A stretch of 11,346 nt of DNA from JAJKIP01 sp040509055. GTDB lineage: Bacteria > Bacteroidota > Bacteroidia > Chitinophagales > Chitinophagaceae. Where the stretch lies: positions 1 through 11,346 of the forward strand of contig JBEVLT010000120.1 in the NCBI GenBank assembly GCA_040509055.1. Reading direction: 5' to 3'. The position numbers and the translations under genes were made by a program. Positions 1-6,265 of this stretch are shown in pieces (within the stretch, counting starts at the first letter, position 1; the number at the start of each line of letters is the position of its first letter). The notes beneath the pieces were generated by a model. That model saw only the letters and a program-made list of their open reading frames with translations. It was not told the DNA's origin and did no database searches.

Positions 1-21
1 ATCATCAAATAAACAGAACCT

Positions 22-555
22 ATGGCAACGACCGACCTCCGGTACCCGATAGGCAAGTACGAGCCCCAACCTTTTTCCATTGGCACCAAGGTGGAATGGC
101 TGGCCGATATTAAATTTCTCCCCCTGGCGCTGGAGAATGCGGTGCTCAACCTGGACGAGCCGCAGCTGCAGACGCCTTACCGGGAGGGTGGATGGACCGT
201 GCACCAGCTGGTGCACCATGTGGCCGACAGCCATATCAATGCCTATTGCCGCTTCAAGCTGGCACTGACGGAAGATAATCCTACCATCAAACCTTACGAG
301 GAAAAATTGTGGGCGGATATGAACGACGTGCAAAAGCTGCCCGTCAATATCTCGCTCACGCTGCTGCACGCCCTGCATGCCCGCTGGCACGAAGCGCTCA
401 AGTACGTAAAGGACGAAGAGTGGAACAACCGTACCGTCTTTCACCCCGAGCATAAAAAGACGCTGCGCCTGTGGTTCCTGCTGGGCATGTATGCCTGGCA
501 TGGCCGCCATCATGTGGCGCATATCACGGCGCTGCGCGAAAGGATGAAATGGTAA
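22..555 (+). CDS. YfiT/DinB-family putative metal-dependent hydrolase or bacillithiol transferase
   Basis: A 177-aa cytoplasmic protein of the DinB four-helix superfamily, closest by eye to Bacillus YfiT (BstA), for which thiol (bacillithiol) S-transferase activity is proposed. The opening region has the YfiT-type YPIGKYEP segment (residues 8-15). A conserved WTVHQLVHHVADSH stretch (58-71) supplies the first metal-binding His (65 or 66), and the C-terminal WHGRHHVAHI stretch (159-168) supplies His160 and His164. These are the spacing and positions of the three metal ligands in YfiT. Length is normal for the family. The ATG lies 21 bases into the window, so its promoter is mostly outside, and no Shine-Dalgarno is seen. 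The Nudix gene starts 13 bases after its stop, so the two are probably one transcript. Family assignment is firm. The thiol substrate is inference, since Bacteroidota also carry DinB proteins of unknown activity. Confidence 0.85.
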   Translation: MATTDLRYPIGKYEPQPFSIGTKVEWLADIKFLPLALENAVLNLDEPQLQTPYREGGWTVHQLVHHVADSHINAYCRFKLALTEDNPTIKPYEEKLWADMNDVQKLPVNISLTLLHALHARWHEALKYVKDEEWNNRTVFHPEHKKTLRLWFLLGMYAWHGRHHVAHITALRERMKW

Positions 556-568
556 TGCAATACGCACA

Positions 569-1129
569 ATGATGAAAGACCTGAAATGGAAAACCCTGTC
601 ATCCGAAGAGCTCTTCAGCGACCTGTGGTTCAAAGTGCGGAGGGATACCTGCGAAGCGCCTGATGGCAGGATCATCTCGCCTTACTATGTATATGAGTTT
701 CCTGCCTGGGTGACGGCGCTGGCCCTTACCGAAGACGGCAAGGTGATCATGGAGCGGCAATACCGCCACGCACTGGGCGAAACATGCCTGGAGATACCCG
801 GCGGTTGCGTGGATCCTACCGACAACAACCTGGAGGAAGCCATTGCCCGTGAATTGTTGGAAGAAACCGGCTATGTCTTTACTTCGTTCGAGTACCTCGG
901 TAAAATATCGGCCAACCCCTCTACCAACAGCAACCTGATGCACATGTTCCTCGCCAGGGGAGGTAAAAAAGTGGCATCGCAGCACCTGGATGCCAACGAA
1001 GAAATTGAAGTGGAGCTGTTGACGATTGATGAGGTAAAGCAATTGCTGCGCGCCAACGGCCTGCTGCAGGCTATGCACGTCACCTGCCTGCTTTATGGGC
1101 TAAGCAAGCTGGGTGAGCTGACTTATTAA
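569..1129 (+). CDS. Nudix hydrolase, ADP-ribose pyrophosphatase-like
   Basis: A 186-aa Nudix hydrolase. The Nudix box runs from GG at residues 78-79 to RELLEETGY at 94-102, so the metal-binding REUxEE glutamates (95, 98, 99) are present. The front of the box reads DPTDNN, where the classical form has an acidic residue at that point. The order of elements resembles ADP-ribose pyrophosphatases and related nucleoside-diphosphate-sugar hydrolases: a beta-rich N-terminal part, EIPGG before the box, and a SANPSTNSN loop with a Met-rich strand after it (114-127). The expected reaction is ADP-ribose to AMP plus ribose 5-phosphate in the cytoplasm, but Nudix substrates are hard to read from sequence. 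The start is one of two adjacent ATGs (569 or 572), and neither has a Shine-Dalgarno. It follows the DinB gene by 13 bases. Its stop overlaps the stop of the opposing folC gene by 4 bp. Confidence 0.88.
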   Translation: MMKDLKWKTLSSEELFSDLWFKVRRDTCEAPDGRIISPYYVYEFPAWVTALALTEDGKVIMERQYRHALGETCLEIPGGCVDPTDNNLEEAIARELLEETGYVFTSFEYLGKISANPSTNSNLMHMFLARGGKKVASQHLDANEEIEVELLTIDEVKQLLRANGLLQAMHVTCLLYGLSKLGELTY

Positions 1130-2412
1130 TGGTCTACTTCTGCTACAAGGAAAATACTGCCGCACACCAGCACCAGGTCGCGGGCTCCGGCCTTTGCTTT
1201 TGCTTCTTTCAGCGCTGTGTTCACATCAGGCCAGGGTTGGCCTTTTAAGCCCATTGCCAATGCCTGCCGCTGCAGGTCCGCTGCAGCAAGGGCACGGGGT
1301 ATACCCGCCTGTGTAAAATAATACTGTGCATTGACCGGCAGCAGCCGGAGCACCTTTTCAATGTCTTTGTCTTTGACCATGCCCAGCACGATATGCAGCT
1401 CGTGGTGATCCGTTACTTCCACCTGCTCCAGCATTTGCCGGATGCCATCTTCGTTATGCGCTACTTCCAGTACCACGTCCGGGTGGCGATGGATGAGTTC
1501 CCAGCGGCCATGCAGGCCGGTGAGTTTTTTTACCTGCTTCAATGCCGGGAGCAGGTAAGGTTCAATGTTCCAGCCCCGCTGCTGCAGCTGCGAGCAGGCG
1601 GCCAGCACTACCGGCAGGTTTTTTACCTGGTACAGTCCCGTAAGATCAAGGTGATATACGCGGTGATCGATATGATGCTCTTGTGCTATTTCCACCACCA
1701 GCTCCTGCTGTTCCCATTGCCAGTTCAGCGCATGAAAGAGATGCGGGGCTATGAACAGGGGAGCCTTGTTGTTCTGCGCTGTTTTTTCAAATACCGGCTG
1801 CGTTTCAGGCAGCACTTCGCCCACCACTACCGGTATGCCCGGTTTAATGATGCCGGCTTTTTCGGCAGCAATCTTTTCCAGGCTGTCACCCAGCAGGTTC
1901 ATATGGTCCCAGCCAATATTGGTGATCACCGAAAGTTCGGGTGTGATAACGTTGGTGCTGTCCAGCCGTCCGCCCAGCCCGGTTTCGATGATGGCAATAT
2001 CCACCTGCTGCTGTACAAAGTAATCAAAGGCCATGGCAACGGTGATCTCGAAAAAGCTGGGTTCCGTCTCGTCGATGGCCGGCCTGATCCGCCCGGTAAA
2101 ATCAATGACAAACTCCTGGCTGATCATGTCGCCGTTCACTTTGATCCGTTCGCGGAAATCTTTCAGGTGCGGCGAGGTATACAGCCCGGTCTTGTAGCCG
2201 GCGGTTTGAAAAATGGCGGCCAGCATATGGCTGACCGAGCCCTTGCCATTGGTGCCGGCGATGTGCACGGTCTTCACCTTCCGGTGCGGATCGCCAAGAT
2301 AGCGGCAGAGCCGGATGGTATTGTCCAGGTCTTCTTTGTAGGCAGCAGCGCCGATGCGGCTGAAGAGCGGCAGCCGGGTAAGCAGGTAGTCCAGTGTTTG
2401 CGCGTAGTCCAT
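1126..2412 (-). CDS. folC: bifunctional folylpolyglutamate synthase / dihydrofolate synthase
   Basis: A 428-aa Mur-ligase-family enzyme that adds glutamate to dihydropteroate and to folates, using ATP in the cytoplasm. Visible motifs in order are: P-loop GTNGKGS (53-59); the YTSPHLKDFRERI segment (78-90) of the folate/omega region; FFEITVAMAF (120-129), which is typical of the dihydrofolate-synthase type; ETGLGGRLDSTN (143-154); the metal-region segment NIGWDHMNLLG; EKAGIIKPG; and in the C-terminal domain HGRWE and VAHNEDG. Length is normal. The start is the first ATG of the frame. It lies 13 bases after the stop of the small membrane protein gene, which itself overlaps the macrodomain gene, so folC is probably the last gene of a three-gene transcript. 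No terminator is seen between folC and the convergent Nudix gene. Assignment is secure. Confidence 0.96.
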   Translation of the reverse strand: MDYAQTLDYLLTRLPLFSRIGAAAYKEDLDNTIRLCRYLGDPHRKVKTVHIAGTNGKGSVSHMLAAIFQTAGYKTGLYTSPHLKDFRERIKVNGDMISQEFVIDFTGRIRPAIDETEPSFFEITVAMAFDYFVQQQVDIAIIETGLGGRLDSTNVITPELSVITNIGWDHMNLLGDSLEKIAAEKAGIIKPGIPVVVGEVLPETQPVFEKTAQNNKAPLFIAPHLFHALNWQWEQQELVVEIAQEHHIDHRVYHLDLTGLYQVKNLPVVLAACSQLQQRGWNIEPYLLPALKQVKKLTGLHGRWELIHRHPDVVLEVAHNEDGIRQMLEQVEVTDHHELHIVLGMVKDKDIEKVLRLLPVNAQYYFTQAGIPRALAAADLQRQALAMGLKGQPWPDVNTALKEAKAKAGARDLVLVCGSIFLVAEVDH

Positions 2413-2425
2413 AGGCCCGGGTATA

Positions 2426-2617
2426 TTATGCTGCTTTTGTTTTGAACAGTTTTACCATAAGCCATATGATGGCGATAGCCATTACAGCCGTGCCGGCAAT
2501 CAGCAATGGATCGGCATACGGCCAATGTAAGACTTTCATCAGCGCTGCAATGGTCCTGACCAGGAAGCCCGACAGCAGCAGGATCAGCGGCCTTCTGAAG
2601 GGATAGGTTGTTTTCAT
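2426..2617 (-). CDS. small two-helix membrane protein with GldL-like HWPYAD motif
   Basis: A 63-aa protein with a basic N-terminus (MKTTYPFRR) and two predicted membrane helices at about residues 10-27 and 37-57, ending in a Lys-rich tail (KLFKTKAA). Between the helices is the segment LMKVLHWPYADPLLIAG (26-42). It resembles the ALFKIxHWPGA hairpin that recurs in Bacteroidota membrane proteins, including the N-terminal part of the gliding-motility protein GldL. This is resemblance only, because the protein is far too short to be GldL. Its ATG overlaps the stop of the macrodomain gene as ATGA, and folC starts 13 bases after its stop, so it is very likely translated as part of that transcript. 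Function is unknown. The short length, overlap and plausible topology make it a real gene rather than a chance frame. Confidence 0.75.
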   Translation of the reverse strand: MKTTYPFRRPLILLLSGFLVRTIAALMKVLHWPYADPLLIAGTAVMAIAIIWLMVKLFKTKAA

Positions 2618-3144
2618 GCGGCATCCGTTTTGTCGAGCAGCTGCCGGTATATGGAAAGGTTTTCGTCATCGAAGCACACAAATAAAACCTGTGTGACGGA
2701 CGTTTGCCGGCGGAGAAAAGCCGCTACAGTTTGTACGGCGATAGCCGCTGCTTCCTGTTTGGGATAGCCATAGATGCCTGTGCTGATATTGGGAAAGGCG
2801 ATGGTATGTAAGCCGTTGTCAACCGCCAGCTGCAGGCTGTTGCGATAGCAGGCGGCCAGCTTTCCGGCTTCGTTCTTTTTGCCCTGGTTCCATACCGGGC
2901 CCACGGTGTGAATGACAAACCGGGCGGGCAGCCGGCCGGCCGTAGTGATCACAGCTTCGCCGGTAGCGCAGGAACCCTGCCGGGCAATGATCTTCCTGCA
3001 TTCTTCCAGGATGGCAGGCCCGCCGGCACGGTGGATAGCTCCATCCACACCGCCTCCGCCCATCAGCGAAGAGTTGGCGGCATTCACGATGGCATCGGCT
3101 TCTGTTTTAGTGATATCGCCTTTTACCAGGCTGATCCTTTCCAT
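2614..3144 (-). CDS. macrodomain protein, O-acetyl-ADP-ribose deacetylase (MacroD/YmdB type)
   Basis: A 176-aa single macrodomain of the MacroD/YmdB class, expected to hydrolyse O-acetyl-ADP-ribose, or ADP-ribose linked to acidic side chains, in the cytoplasm. Motifs in order are: VKGDIT (7-12), the IVNAAN adenosine/ribose-binding strand (19-24), the GGGGVDGAIHRAGG loop (29-42) containing the Asp that is catalytic in this class, and FPNISTGIYGYP (117-128), the diphosphate-binding loop. The frame could extend to an ATG at 3204, but the domain begins exactly at MERISLVKGD. A TATTTTTG promoter box lies 6 bases upstream of that ATG, so the shorter start is chosen. Its stop overlaps the start of the 63-aa membrane protein (ATGA). 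It is the first gene of the macrodomain-membrane protein-folC set. Function class is secure. The physiological substrate is inference. Confidence 0.92.
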   Translation of the reverse strand: MERISLVKGDITKTEADAIVNAANSSLMGGGGVDGAIHRAGGPAILEECRKIIARQGSCATGEAVITTAGRLPARFVIHTVGPVWNQGKKNEAGKLAACYRNSLQLAVDNGLHTIAFPNISTGIYGYPKQEAAAIAVQTVAAFLRRQTSVTQVLFVCFDDENLSIYRQLLDKTDAA

Positions 3145-3149
3145 GCAAA

Positions 3150-3157
3150 CAAAAATA
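3150..3157 (-). promoter_or_regulatory. Bacteroidota-type -7 box (TATTTTTG) of the macrodomain-folC operon
   Basis: On the minus strand this reads TATTTTTG, a full match to the Bacteroidota sigma consensus TAnnTTTG. It ends 6 bases before the ATG at 3144, so the transcript would be leaderless or nearly so. No convincing -33 TTTG element is seen at the usual spacing. The same octamer lies ahead of the tonB-like and aguB genes. Confidence 0.55.
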
Positions 3158-3176
3158 GCGAATGCCGGAAACAATA

Positions 3177-3201
3177 CTGCCACACCGGGATGATGTGGCA
3201 G
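3177..3201 (-). terminator. hairpin after the tonB-like gene, possible terminator
   Basis: A perfect 8-bp inverted repeat, CTGCCACA and TGTGGCAG, with a 9-base loop. It begins 22 bases after the tonB-like stop on the minus strand. The bases that follow on that strand (TATTGTTT) are T-rich but are not a clean T tract, so termination is only possible. It may instead insulate the macrodomain promoter located just beyond it. Confidence 0.4.
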
Positions 3202-3223
3202 CAATATGATGAATCAGGGATGC

Positions 3224-4090
3224 TTAACCGTTGACGCGGAAATTGAATTGTACCGTTACCACCGATTCGTGGTCGGATTGGTTGAACTTGATGCGCCGCA
3301 GGTATTGAACGATCGCTGAACGGTAAGCGGAGCTGGAAGAAGAGGAGCCCCGTGCAAACTGCACGAACTGCCCTGTTCCGTCGGTTGATACTTTTATCTC
3401 GGCTAAGATCGTGGCTTTGTCCAGGTCGCCTTCAAATGCATAGGCGCTGACGATCCTGCGGTCGCCTTTGATGACGCTGGGGCCGTTGCCGCTGCCGATA
3501 CCCGGTCCGTTTCCACCGCCTGATCCGGAGCCCGTGCCACCACCTGAGCCACTGCCATTGCCTGCGCCATAGCCGGTACCAGCACCACCTGCCCTGTCAT
3601 AAGTGCCTGCTGCTCCGCCGCCCTGTCCGTTGCCGGTGAGCGTTTTTCCCACCACGGCTTTGGGTTTTGGAGGAGCCGGTACCTGTGGTACAGGCTTGGG
3701 TGTGGTAACAGGAGATTTATTTTCATTGACCCTGGGGGCCTTAGGGTTTGGCTTGTCGGGTTTCAGGATGGCCGGGGCGGCCTTTTCAGCCGGGTCTTCC
3801 TCGATGTCTTTGGAGTCGTCCTGCGTGCCGGGATCGGGTGGGGAATAGGGCGCCACACCGGCCGGTCCGCCTGCCTCTACGGGATGGCCGCCGCCACCGC
3901 CGCCATGGGCCAGGGCGGTCAGCGGTTCTTCGATGTTCAGTTCCACCAGCATCTCCTCGGGAGGCGGTGGTGGAATGATCGCCGGGATCGTCCAGCTCCA
4001 GGTCAGCATAAGCAGCAGCAACAGGCCGGCAAATCCCGCCGTGATCATTGCTGCCTGCGAGTTCTTTCGTGTTTCAAAGGATGCCGGCAT
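3224..4090 (-). CDS. TonB-like energy transducer with Pro/Lys and Gly-rich linkers
   Basis: A 288-aa inner-membrane-anchored periplasmic protein of the TonB type, expected to couple proton-motive force to outer-membrane receptors. In order: a short cytoplasmic segment with RK; one membrane helix at about residues 15-36; a proline run (40-44); a His/Gly patch (62-69); an acidic stretch (91-102); a Pro/Lys-rich spacer (105-148); a Gly/Ser/Asn-rich linker (about 155-204); and a C-terminal TonB-like alpha/beta domain (210-288) with AEIKVSTDGTG and a final FNFRVNG strand. The usual YP motif of TonB C-termini is absent. The frame extends to 4291, but a TATTTTTG box ends 1 base before the ATG at 4108. 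A transcript starting a few bases downstream of the box would miss that ATG, so the start at 4090 is preferred. No exbB or exbD lies in this window. The transducer family is likely, the partner unknown. Confidence 0.82.
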   Translation of the reverse strand: MPASFETRKNSQAAMITAGFAGLLLLLMLTWSWTIPAIIPPPPPEEMLVELNIEEPLTALAHGGGGGGHPVEAGGPAGVAPYSPPDPGTQDDSKDIEEDPAEKAAPAILKPDKPNPKAPRVNENKSPVTTPKPVPQVPAPPKPKAVVGKTLTGNGQGGGAAGTYDRAGGAGTGYGAGNGSGSGGGTGSGSGGGNGPGIGSGNGPSVIKGDRRIVSAYAFEGDLDKATILAEIKVSTDGTGQFVQFARGSSSSSSAYRSAIVQYLRRIKFNQSDHESVVTVQFNFRVNG

Positions 4091-4394
4091 GGTGTAAACG
4101 TTATTCATACAAAAATAGAAGTTGAACGATGAAAACGGGTATAGCCATTTTTCCACACCTGTTATTAACGTTAGTAAAGACCGGTAACTGATGCAGGGAA
4201 GGCAAGATTTACTGTTAAGATTTTGCAAAACCGGGCTTATTTCTTCAGGTTCAAAAGGTTGAACATGCGTTTGTTGCTTTGGAGTATTCATTGCGACCTG
4301 CTATTACCAGGCTAGTTTTCCACAGGGTTCGGGATTTGGTAATGTTTTTGATTTCGTTAACGCAATCCGATTTTTCATTTTAAAACCCGTACTC
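4091..4394. other. divergent intergenic region between the tonB-like gene and the CHRD lipoprotein gene
   Basis: About 300 bases without a convincing gene. It holds the minus-strand promoter box at 4110-4117. It also holds a small perfect hairpin, GTTCAA-AAGG-TTGAAC, at 4249-4264, of unknown meaning. The part nearest the lipoprotein gene (4330-4385) is T-rich, but I find no clean TAnnTTTG box for the plus strand. The open frame running through 4091-4291 on the minus strand is an upstream extension of the tonB-like frame and has no family features. Confidence 0.5.
4110..4117 (-). promoter_or_regulatory. -7 box (TATTTTTG) of the tonB-like gene
   Basis: The minus strand reads TATTTTTG, matching TAnnTTTG. 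It lies 19 bases before the ATG at 4090 and 1 base before the ATG at 4108, which argues for the downstream start. A weak TTTTC about 16-20 bases upstream could serve as a -33 element. Confidence 0.5.
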
Positions 4395-4883
4395 ATGAAA
4401 GCTTTATTTGTTTCAAAAAGAGCATTGCTCGCCCTGTGCCTGAGCGCATCATTGTTTGTTATCTCCTGCGACAAAGATGACGATGCCATCGACGACAATA
4501 CCGAAGTATATGCTGTATCCGGCAGCGGAACCGGTGCACAGGTGGTGCCGGTGGTAACCACCACTGCTACTTCCAGTATCACCGGTACGTACAATACCAA
4601 TAACCGGAATCTTCAGTATACCATCAACTGGACAGGCCTGGCGGGTGCGGCCAATGCGGTTCGTTTTTACGGACCGGCTGCGATTGGTTCCAATGCTACC
4701 GGCGATGCGCAATACAATGTTTCCATTACCACGGCGGGCATCACGGGCAGCGCCACGGGTGATATAACACTTACTGCTGCGCAGGAAACCGACCTGTTGT
4801 CCGGCAATTGGTACTACACGGTAGGTAATGCTACCTACGTGGCCGGGGAAATCAGGGGCCAGCTGGTGGTAAGTCCTCAGTAA
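4395..4883 (+). CDS. CHRD-domain lipoprotein, probably surface exposed
   Basis: A 162-aa lipoprotein. The N-terminus has basic residues (K2, K8, R9), a hydrophobic segment (10-23) and a lipobox ending VISC with Cys25 as the lipidated residue. The residues after the Cys are DKDDDAIDD, similar to the Lys plus acidic lipoprotein export signal that sends Bacteroidota lipoproteins to the cell surface. Residues about 37-160 look like a CHRD domain, the chordin-type beta domain also found in bacterial secreted proteins: alternating Thr/Gly-rich strands, a central LQYTINWTGLAG segment (about 74-85) and the closing GEIRGQL motif. Such proteins have no known catalytic residues, and the role is unknown. 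The gene stands alone, reads away from the tonB-like gene and is closed by a strong terminator. No clear promoter box was found upstream. Confidence 0.85.
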   Translation: MKALFVSKRALLALCLSASLFVISCDKDDDAIDDNTEVYAVSGSGTGAQVVPVVTTTATSSITGTYNTNNRNLQYTINWTGLAGAANAVRFYGPAAIGSNATGDAQYNVSITTAGITGSATGDITLTAAQETDLLSGNWYYTVGNATYVAGEIRGQLVVSPQ

Positions 4884-4906
4884 TAAAATTCTACATCAGC
4901 ATAAAC

Positions 4907-4940
4907 AAAAGCAGCATCTCTACCCGGGATGCTGCTTTTT
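4907..4940. terminator. bidirectional rho-independent terminator
   Basis: A perfect 8-bp GC-rich stem, GCAGCATC at 4911-4918 and GATGCTGC at 4928-4935, with a 9-base loop. It is flanked by AAAA on the left and TTTTT on the right, so it works in both directions. It sits between the converging ends of the CHRD lipoprotein gene (stop at 4883) and the radical SAM gene (stop at 4964), and would serve both. Confidence 0.9.
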
Positions 4941-4963
4941 ACATTTTTCCTTACTGCTGAAGC

Positions 4964-6265
4964 TCAGTGATGCGCAAAGTCGATCTCGAAGTTGCCTTTG
5001 ATCCGTTCAATAGGAGGATTGAAATAGCCATACCTGAGCCGGGGAAACTCATTGCGAAGCTCTTCCTGCAGTTGTTTGACTCCCATGCAGTCGCCGGTAT
5101 CGGTCACGCCGATCTTGCCCAGGTACCAGTCGGGATCGATGTTGAAGTTGCGCCACTGGATCATATTCAGGCCGGTTTCCCGGATCAGTTTCCGCAGGGC
5201 TTCGTATTCCTGCTCGCTGTCCGTCATGCCGGGAAATACAAAATAGTTGATGGAGGTCCAGCCGCCATAGCCGTGCACGACCTTCAGGCTTTCGATAATG
5301 TCGTCGAAATCATAATTATTCGGGCGGTAATAGGGCATATAGATTTCCCTGCGTGCCGAATTGGTGCTGACACGTATGGAATCAAGCCCGGCCTCGCAGA
5401 GGGCTTTTACCGCGTCCGGCCGCGATCCGTTGGTATTGATGTTGATGCTGCCTTTGGGCGTGTGTTTACGCATGGCAATGATGGCATCGCGTATCGTTTC
5501 CCACATCAGCAGCGGCTCGCCTTCGCAGCCCTGTCCGAAGCTGACGATCGGGTAGGGCGCCGATTCCAGGTGGGGCACCGTGTATTCCACGATCTCTTCG
5601 GGTGTGGGTTTGAACTTCAGGCGGTCCTGCGTGGAAACGATCGGCTCTTCGTCAGGTTGCAGCGAAATACAACCTACGCAATTGGCATTGCAGGCCGGCG
5701 AAGCAGGAATCGGGCATTCCCAACGGCCTAAAAAATAATTCCGGGCCGCAGGGCAGTGATAGGTGAGGGCGCAATTATTGGCCAGGTGATTGACGAGGCG
5801 ATTGTACGGGTAAGCCTTCAGTAGTTGCGCTACGCCGGTCTCCACTTTTTGCTGGTCGTAGCCGCTGCAGTCCTGCCGGATATCAGGTTCGATGCGGGTG
5901 GCCGGCACATAGGTCTTGTCGTTGTACCAGCCTGCTGCCGTGTAGCAAAACAGGGGCAGGGTAGGTGCGTCGGGGGCTGTTTCATATGCCGCCAGGTAGA
6001 AGCCGGTATGTGCCGGGGGGATAAAGGCGGCCACCGCCCAGCCTTTTTCACACAGCCGCATTTCTCCGGTCGCTACATCGATGCCGATGCCCCTGCGGCC
6101 GGGCAGTTCGTACAGCGATCCGCCGTCGGGCAGTTCGATCCACTCATCATCGGGTATGGGAACGGCATCCCAGCCGGTCCGGCCGGTCACATATAGCGTG
6201 TCGTCTTCAAAGATGTTGCCTTTGCCGTCGGAGTACAGGATATATGGGGATTGTGACAGGCTCAT
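4964..6265 (-). CDS. radical SAM protein of unknown substrate
   Basis: A 433-aa cytoplasmic radical SAM enzyme. The iron-sulfur motif is CNANCVGC (Cys192, Cys196, Cys199; CxxxCxxC). It is followed by SFGQGCEGEPLL (about 249-260), which fits the SAM-binding GGE-type strand, then ININTNGS and DSIRVSTNS strands of the TIM-like barrel. The first 190 residues are not a barrel. They contain WYNDKTY (113-119) and several further cysteines (133, 165, 171, 184) just ahead of the cluster motif. No C-terminal SPASM-type cysteine cluster is seen. The frame can start at 6286, but the ATG at 6265 overlaps the upstream stop as ATGA and is preferred. It is last in the agmatine-gene train and ends at a strong terminator. 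The superfamily is certain. The reaction is not known, and I would not transfer an activity from better-known members. Confidence 0.9.
   Translation of the reverse strand: MSLSQSPYILYSDGKGNIFEDDTLYVTGRTGWDAVPIPDDEWIELPDGGSLYELPGRRGIGIDVATGEMRLCEKGWAVAAFIPPAHTGFYLAAYETAPDAPTLPLFCYTAAGWYNDKTYVPATRIEPDIRQDCSGYDQQKVETGVAQLLKAYPYNRLVNHLANNCALTYHCPAARNYFLGRWECPIPASPACNANCVGCISLQPDEEPIVSTQDRLKFKPTPEEIVEYTVPHLESAPYPIVSFGQGCEGEPLLMWETIRDAIIAMRKHTPKGSININTNGSRPDAVKALCEAGLDSIRVSTNSARREIYMPYYRPNNYDFDDIIESLKVVHGYGGWTSINYFVFPGMTDSEQEYEALRKLIRETGLNMIQWRNFNIDPDWYLGKIGVTDTGDCMGVKQLQEELRNEFPRLRYGYFNPPIERIKGNFEIDFAHH

Noticed and set aside
1393..2445. 350-codon open frame on the plus strand
   Set aside because: It lies entirely antisense to folC, which has full family motifs. 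The translation is His/Phe/Gln-rich with no recognisable domain, typical of a shadow frame in GC-rich coding sequence.
2426..2617. Calling the 63-aa protein GldL
   Set aside because: Only the membrane hairpin motif is shared. GldL is much longer and is encoded with other gld genes, none of which are here.
3145..3204. Longer start of the macrodomain gene at 3204
   Set aside because: The domain begins at MERISLVKGD, and the extension runs through the promoter box and the hairpin at 3177-3201.
3470..3630. Gly-rich coding stretch as a possible tandem DNA repeat or collagen-like element
   Set aside because: The codons vary and there is no fixed repeat period. It is a low-complexity linker inside the tonB-like gene.
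4091..4291. N-terminal extension of the tonB-like gene to 4291
   Set aside because: It would place the promoter box inside the gene and put about 67 non-family residues before the membrane anchor.
4967..5731. 254-codon open frame on the plus strand
   Set aside because: Antisense to the radical SAM gene and follows its codon pattern. No motifs of its own.
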